From positions 1 through 58,194 of the IMG/VR virus record IMGVR_UViG_3300020034_000015: a stretch of DNA of 58,194 nt; one strand, given 5' to 3'. Below the pieces are notes generated by a model. The model worked only from the letters and a program-made list of their open reading frames with translations. It did no database searches and was not told where the DNA came from. The DNA comes from a virus. Positions 53,696-58,194 of this stretch are shown here, piece by piece. The stretch's first letter is position 1, and every line of letters starts with the position of its first letter. Made by a program: the position numbers and the translations under genes.

Positions 53696-56455
53696 GTGCG
53701 CGCAGCCATCGCCGGCCTGTCGACGGGGGCGAAGATCGGCGGGGCGCTGCTGGCGGTCGCCGCTGTGGTGCTGGTGCTCAACAAGCTGAGCAGCTCCGGT
53801 AAGAAGGCCCCCGACGTCGACCGGATGACGACCGCCATCGGGGACTTGGGCCGCACCGGCAAGGTCACCGGTGAGGCGGCGCGTTCCTTCGGCAAGGATC
53901 TGTCGGGCCTGAATGAGTCCATCGACCGCCTCAACGGCGGCGGTTCCAAGATGGATCACTTCAACGACGCGATGAACAAGGTGTTCTCGCTGGGCATGGC
54001 CAAGTCCAACAGTGCGAAGGCCGCGTCCAAGGACCTCGACGCCGTCGACAAGTCCCTGGCCAACCTGGTGTCGGGCGGCAAGGCGGATCTCGCGTCTGAG
54101 GCCGTCAAGCGGCTCACTGCCAGTTACGCCAAGACGGGCAAGCCGACGTCGGACCTCACGTCCAAGCTCGACGACTACCAGAGTGCCCTGGCCGACGCGA
54201 AGTTCGAGAGCGACCTCACCGCCGACTCGATGGGTCTGTTCGGCAACCAGGCGCAGCGGGTCCAGTCGCAGCTCGACGGGCAGAAGAAGAGCGCCGATGG
54301 CCTGCGGCAGTCGATCCAGGCGCTGAACGACGTCAACCGGGCAGCGATCAGTGCCCAGTCGGACTTCGAGCAGGCCATCGACGACGCGAAGAAGGCGGTC
54401 GACAAGCACCACCACGCCCTGTCGATGACCAACGGTGAGCTGAACCTCAGCAGCCAGGCCGCCCGTGACGCCTATCAGCCGCTGTCCGACCTTGCGGCGA
54501 AGACGGACGCCGCGACGGCGGCCGCCCTGGACCAGGGCAAGTCGTGGACGGACGTCAAGGGGACGTACGACCGGGGCCGCTCCTCTCTGATCAAGACCGC
54601 CCACCAGATGGGTCTGACCACCAGCGAGGCCAAGACTCTCGCCAGCCAGATCCTGAAGACCCCGGACAAGACTGCTTACCTCAGGGGCAACATCACCGAC
54701 CTGAAGGACAAGGTCGGCAAGGCGCAGGCCAGCCTCAAGGGCGTCAAGGGGCCCAAGGCGGTGGCGATCAAAGGCAACATCGCCCAGCTCAACAACGTGA
54801 TCCGGGACGCACAGGCCAAGATCAACAACCTGCACGGGACGTCCGTCGACATCCTCACCACGTACACGATCGTCAAGGGCAAGCCCGTCAACGTGGCGCA
54901 TGAGGGGGGCGGCTACGCCACCGGCGGCATCTTGCCCGGCTATACCCCCGGCAAGGACGTCCACCACTTCTACAGCCCCACCGGCGGCGGCCTGAACCTG
55001 TCCGGCGGCGAGGCCGTCATGAGGCCCGAGTGGACCCGTGCGGTCGGCCCGGCCATGGTCAACGCCTGGAACCGCCTATCGCGCTCGCAGGGCGTGGCCG
55101 GTGTCCGGCGGGCGATGGGCTTCAAGGACGGCGGCGTCCTCGGCAGGGTCCAGAGCTTCGCCACCGGCGGCGTCGTCACCCTGAAGTCGGCGCAGTCGTC
55201 GTACGACTCCATCCTGGCCCGGGTCAACGCCGACCAGACGGCCGTCAACCAGGCGCAGGCCGCATACAACCGGGCGCACAGCCAGGCCGACAAGGCCCGC
55301 GCCCAGTCCATGCTCCGCGACGCCCGGCTACAGCTCAAGGAGGACCGGCAGAAGGAGGCCACCGCAGCCAAGCGCCTCAACGAGGCGCAGAAGCGGGCCA
55401 ACACCTACGCGGCGGCCGTCAAGAAGCGCAACGGCGCGGTGCAGAACGTCCTCGACAAGCTCGCGGCGAACTTCACCAAGAGCATGACCGGGTCTGCGTC
55501 GCAGATCACGTCCACGTCGAACAGCATGATCACGGCGTTGCAGCGGCTCAGGGACAGCGCGGTGACCGCCAACGGGCGCAAGGCCACGATCAACACGATC
55601 AACCTGGTCCGCACCGACACCGGCAAGCTCACCACCCTCGCGGGCAAGCGCGACTCGCTCAATTCCACGATCGCCACGGCCAACGCCTACGCGGCCAGCG
55701 CCTCCGACAGCGCCAAGTCCTCCGCTGGCCTGACCAGCCTGTTCAGTGGTGCAGGGCCCTTCAACGCCAAGAGCGTCCTGTACGGCCTCAACGTCCGGCT
55801 GGCGCAGATCAAGAAGTTCTCCTCCAACCTGGCGCTGCTCGCCAAGCGCGGCCTGAACAAGGGCTTGCTCAACCAGCTCGTCCAGGCAGGCCCCGAGCAG
55901 GGCGGCACCTACGCGCAGGCGCTGGCTGACGCGTCGACTGCGGACCTCAAGTCGATCAACTCGGCTCAGGTCCAGATCGACAGCGCGTCCACGGCGTACG
56001 GCAAGGGCGTCGCCGACTCGATGTACGACAGCGGGAAGCAGGCGGGGAAGGGCTTCCTGACCGGCTTGCAGGCGCAGGAGAAGGACATCGAGAAGGAGAT
56101 GTCGGTCCTCGCCAAGAAGATCGAGGCGGCCATCAGGAAGGCCCTGGAGATCAAGTCGCCGTCGAGGCTGACGCAGCGGCTGGGCGGGCTGACCGGTGAG
56201 GGCTTCCTCGTCGGTTTCCGCAACAAGCACCCGGAGATCGAAGCCAGCGCCCGGCGCATGGCGGCGCTGGTCGCCGGGGCCTCCGCTGAGCGCGTCCGGG
56301 TGGCCCAGCCGCTGTCTGCCGCGGGCGCGCAGGGAACCGCCGGCGGCTCGATCACGTACCAGATCAACGCGAGGACGGCCGATTTCAAGATGTCGGACCT
56401 CCAGACACTCCAGCGCCAGCAGGAGGCCCGGCAACGGGTGGGGAGGCCGTACTAG
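53696..56455 (+). CDS. Tape measure protein, C-terminal part (same frame as 52370)
   Basis: 919 residues if it starts at GTG 53696, with no ribosome site; in the intact protein it directly follows codon 423 (53639 onward), giving about 1361 residues in all. AGLSTGAKIGGALLAVAAVV is a transmembrane-like stretch. Long coiled-coil regions (LNDVNRAAISAQSDFEQAID, NQAQAAYNRAHSQADKARAQ), a GYATGGILPGYTPGKDVHHF, GEAVMRPEWTRAVGP segment, and FLVGFRNKHPEIEASARRMA near the end match siphovirus tape measures. The tape measure sets tail length and enters the host membrane. Confidence 0.9.
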   Translation: MRAAIAGLSTGAKIGGALLAVAAVVLVLNKLSSSGKKAPDVDRMTTAIGDLGRTGKVTGEAARSFGKDLSGLNESIDRLNGGGSKMDHFNDAMNKVFSLGMAKSNSAKAASKDLDAVDKSLANLVSGGKADLASEAVKRLTASYAKTGKPTSDLTSKLDDYQSALADAKFESDLTADSMGLFGNQAQRVQSQLDGQKKSADGLRQSIQALNDVNRAAISAQSDFEQAIDDAKKAVDKHHHALSMTNGELNLSSQAARDAYQPLSDLAAKTDAATAAALDQGKSWTDVKGTYDRGRSSLIKTAHQMGLTTSEAKTLASQILKTPDKTAYLRGNITDLKDKVGKAQASLKGVKGPKAVAIKGNIAQLNNVIRDAQAKINNLHGTSVDILTTYTIVKGKPVNVAHEGGGYATGGILPGYTPGKDVHHFYSPTGGGLNLSGGEAVMRPEWTRAVGPAMVNAWNRLSRSQGVAGVRRAMGFKDGGVLGRVQSFATGGVVTLKSAQSSYDSILARVNADQTAVNQAQAAYNRAHSQADKARAQSMLRDARLQLKEDRQKEATAAKRLNEAQKRANTYAAAVKKRNGAVQNVLDKLAANFTKSMTGSASQITSTSNSMITALQRLRDSAVTANGRKATINTINLVRTDTGKLTTLAGKRDSLNSTIATANAYAASASDSAKSSAGLTSLFSGAGPFNAKSVLYGLNVRLAQIKKFSSNLALLAKRGLNKGLLNQLVQAGPEQGGTYAQALADASTADLKSINSAQVQIDSASTAYGKGVADSMYDSGKQAGKGFLTGLQAQEKDIEKEMSVLAKKIEAAIRKALEIKSPSRLTQRLGGLTGEGFLVGFRNKHPEIEASARRMAALVAGASAERVRVAQPLSAAGAQGTAGGSITYQINARTADFKMSDLQTLQRQQEARQRVGRPY

Positions 56456-57427
56456 ATGCCCATCCTCGCGACACCGGTCATCGCACCCCCGCCACCTCCG
56501 CCTCCGCCACCGCCTCCTCCGGTGGTACTGCCGGACGTCGGACTGGCGACCGCGACGTACTTCGACCCGTCCGGTACAGCGTGGCCGCTGACGGACGACG
56601 CGCCGGAGCGCGGCTGGTTCACCCTTGCCGACGGCGTGTCCGGCCTCGGCGCGGCCCCGGTCTCGCTCACCACGGACCCGTACCCGCGGGGCGGGGCCAG
56701 GGTGCGGCACATCCAGCCGCAGCCGCGGACCATCGTCTGGCCCCTGCTCGTCTTCGGCAGCACCCACATGGAGTTCGTGGGCCGCTGGCGCAACCTGGCG
56801 CGGGCCCTGACGGACACCTCCCGCTACGGGCCGGGAATCCTGGAGATCGCCCGCCCGGACGGCAGCCTGCGGCGCATCCCGGTGTACTACCAGGACGGCT
56901 GGGAGGGCCAGGCCACACAGGGATACGGGCGGGTCATCGACAGTGGGGTCGTCACCTGGTTCTGCGAGGACCCCTACTGGACGGACCCGGTGCCCGTTAC
57001 CGATCACCGCGAGTCCGGGACCGGTGTGAGTTTCCTCGACCCGTACCCCCAGGTGTCATCCAGCCAGGTCCTCGGCGCGACGACGCTCGTCAACCCCGGC
57101 GACGCCATCGGGTGGCCGACCTGGACGATCACCGGCCCGGCATCCGCGATCACCTGCACCAACAACGACACCGGTGAGTCGTTCACGCTCACCCCGTCGG
57201 ACACCGGCCACGGCAACCTCCTGGCCGGCGAGAAGGTCACGGTCCGCACCGACCCCATGCAGGTCCGCTACCAGAACGGCGACGTGTGGACGCCGGCTCT
57301 GAACTGGCCTTCCGCACAGCTGTGGGGGCTTCAGCCCGGCACCAACGCCGTCACGTTCACGCTCTCCGGCTCCGGCACGGGCTCCGCGGTCGACGTGTCC
57401 TTCGAAGCCCGGTACGAAACAGCCTGA
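56456..57427 (+). CDS. Distal tail / minor tail protein (Dit-like)
   Basis: 323 residues, ATG one codon after the tape-measure stop (TAGATG). A poly-proline run (12 P at about 11-22) is followed by WPLTDDAPERGWFTLADGVS, RIPVYYQDGWEGQATQGYGR, VTWFCEDPYWTDP and FTLTPSDTGHGNLLAGEKVT. The EDPYW motif and order after the tape measure match siphovirus distal tail proteins, which form the ring at the tail tip. Confidence 0.88.
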   Translation: MPILATPVIAPPPPPPPPPPPPVVLPDVGLATATYFDPSGTAWPLTDDAPERGWFTLADGVSGLGAAPVSLTTDPYPRGGARVRHIQPQPRTIVWPLLVFGSTHMEFVGRWRNLARALTDTSRYGPGILEIARPDGSLRRIPVYYQDGWEGQATQGYGRVIDSGVVTWFCEDPYWTDPVPVTDHRESGTGVSFLDPYPQVSSSQVLGATTLVNPGDAIGWPTWTITGPASAITCTNNDTGESFTLTPSDTGHGNLLAGEKVTVRTDPMQVRYQNGDVWTPALNWPSAQLWGLQPGTNAVTFTLSGSGTGSAVDVSFEARYETA

Positions 57428-57444
57428 CAGCGCTGGGGGTGACC

Positions 57445-58194
57445 ATGGCGATCGATCTGCTGGTCACCGACCGGAACCTGAACGTCCTCGGTGACCCCCT
57501 GGACGGCTGGACCGACCTCAGCTGTGACCTCAACTTCAAAACCCCGGCGACCGGGTCGGTGGCCATGCCCGCCCGCCCCGAGTACGAGGCGCTGCTCCAG
57601 CCCGGCAACAGGTTGGTCGTCATCCGTGACGGTGCTATCTGGTGCGCGGGGCCGATGGAGCAGCCCCAGCAGTTCGAGTGGGCCGTCGACGGCGAACAGG
57701 ACCCGGGCAAAGTCACCGTCGGCTTCTCCGACGACCTCGCCCGGATCGCCGGATACCTCACCTACCCCGACCCCACGGTGAACCTCGCCTCGCAGACCGT
57801 CGTCTCGGACCCCACCTACCAACTGACCGCCACCAACGCGGAGACCATCATCCGCACCCTGGTCAACCTCAACTGCGGGCCCGGCGCCATCACCGCGCGC
57901 AGGATCGAACAACTCGTCCTCGACACCGCCGCCGGCGTGGGCACCAACACCTCCATCAGCACCCGGTTCGAACCGCTCCTGGACGTGTGCCGGACCGTGG
58001 CCAGCGGGGACGGCCTCGGGTTCCGCACCTACCAGGTCGGCGACCAGATCAAGTTCGCCGTCTACGCCCCCGTCGACCGCACCGGCACCGCCCGCTTCTC
58101 CCGCAACCTCGGCAACCTGCGGTCTGCGAGTTTCACGCTCGCCGCGCCCACAGCCACCTCCGAGCTCGTCATGGGCGGTGCCGGTGCGGTCGAC
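57445..58194 (+). CDS. Gp37-like minor tail protein, N-terminal part (continues at the left end of the window)
   Basis: 250 codons from ATG 57445 (GGGGGTGACC upstream) to the window edge, ending GGAGAVD. AIDLLVTDRNLNVLGDPLDG, FKTPATGSVAMPARPEYEAL, GAIWCAGPMEQPQQFEW, and RRIEQLVLDTAAGVGTNTSI, RFEPLLDVCRTVASGDGLGF are typical of the ReqiPepy6 Gp37-like family. Its last codon joins in frame to codon 21 at the left end. Confidence 0.9.
   Translation, partial: MAIDLLVTDRNLNVLGDPLDGWTDLSCDLNFKTPATGSVAMPARPEYEALLQPGNRLVVIRDGAIWCAGPMEQPQQFEWAVDGEQDPGKVTVGFSDDLARIAGYLTYPDPTVNLASQTVVSDPTYQLTATNAETIIRTLVNLNCGPGAITARRIEQLVLDTAAGVGTNTSISTRFEPLLDVCRTVASGDGLGFRTYQVGDQIKFAVYAPVDRTGTARFSRNLGNLRSASFTLAAPTATSELVMGGAGAVD

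Noticed and set aside
52745-54967. 740-codon open frame opposite the tape measure
   Set aside because: Antisense shadow produced by GC-biased third positions; no motif and no ribosome site. It does not explain the amber codon.
1-58194. CRISPR array, insertion sequence or transposase
   Set aside because: No regularly spaced direct repeats and no DDE or HUH transposase motifs were seen. The iteron-like repeats at 33.4 kb are degenerate and inside a gene.

Overview
The window is a high-GC, almost fully coding tailed-phage genome of the siphovirus type. The host is very probably Streptomyces or a close relative. The evidence is the G/C-ending codons, frequent GTG starts, ATGA/GTGA overlaps between genes, a WhiB-family gene, a DUF6221-type gene, a phiC31 Gp3-like gene, and a repressor/integrase region that implies a temperate life style. 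The two ends of the window fall inside one tail gene (Gp37-like). The sequence is therefore best read as a circular or circularly permuted genome of about 58.17 kb that was cut arbitrarily, with a 17-18 nt fold-back copy at its left end.

Layout. (1) Late operon, plus strand, 40.7 kb to 58.2 kb and on through the junction to 7.7 kb: terminase small and large subunits, portal, MuF-like protein, scaffold, major capsid, head-tail connectors, tail terminator, major tail protein, frameshifted tail chaperones gpG/gpGT, tape measure, distal tail protein, Gp37-like protein, minor tail proteins (one with a GDPD domain), GH25 endolysin, holin candidates and a repeat/glycine-rich fibre. A strong bidirectional terminator closes it at 7.72 kb. 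(2) Minus-strand operon 11.8 to 7.8 kb: ten small or membrane genes, including a DUF2637 protein, that resemble the spread (Spd) genes of Streptomyces conjugative plasmids and integrative elements. (3) Accessory and regulatory region 11.9 to 20.1 kb: small genes on both strands, an RHH gene with four operator-like sites, an XRE-TPR regulator and an XRE regulator. (4) Lysogeny module 20.1 to 22.8 kb: tyrosine integrase, then a divergent repressor/HTH pair with palindromic operators between them. (5) Early and replication region 22.6 to 40.4 kb: a tightly coupled string of small genes plus a Cas4-like nuclease, Gp3-like protein, DnaQ-like exonuclease, RuvC-like resolvase, WhiB, DUF2303 protein, DnaB/RepA-type helicase with iteron-like repeats in its 3' part, DNA methyltransferase, LuxR-type HTH and a GIY-YIG-like protein, closed by a terminator at 40.1 kb.

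Most notable points: the tape-measure gene is cut by an in-frame amber codon that lies inside a perfect 25-bp inverted repeat; the Spd-like membrane operon sits in a phage; several operator families can be matched to likely regulators; a possible iteron origin lies inside the helicase gene; and a serine-integrase-type directionality factor family occurs beside a tyrosine integrase. No tRNA gene, CRISPR array, insertion sequence or DNA polymerase gene was seen.
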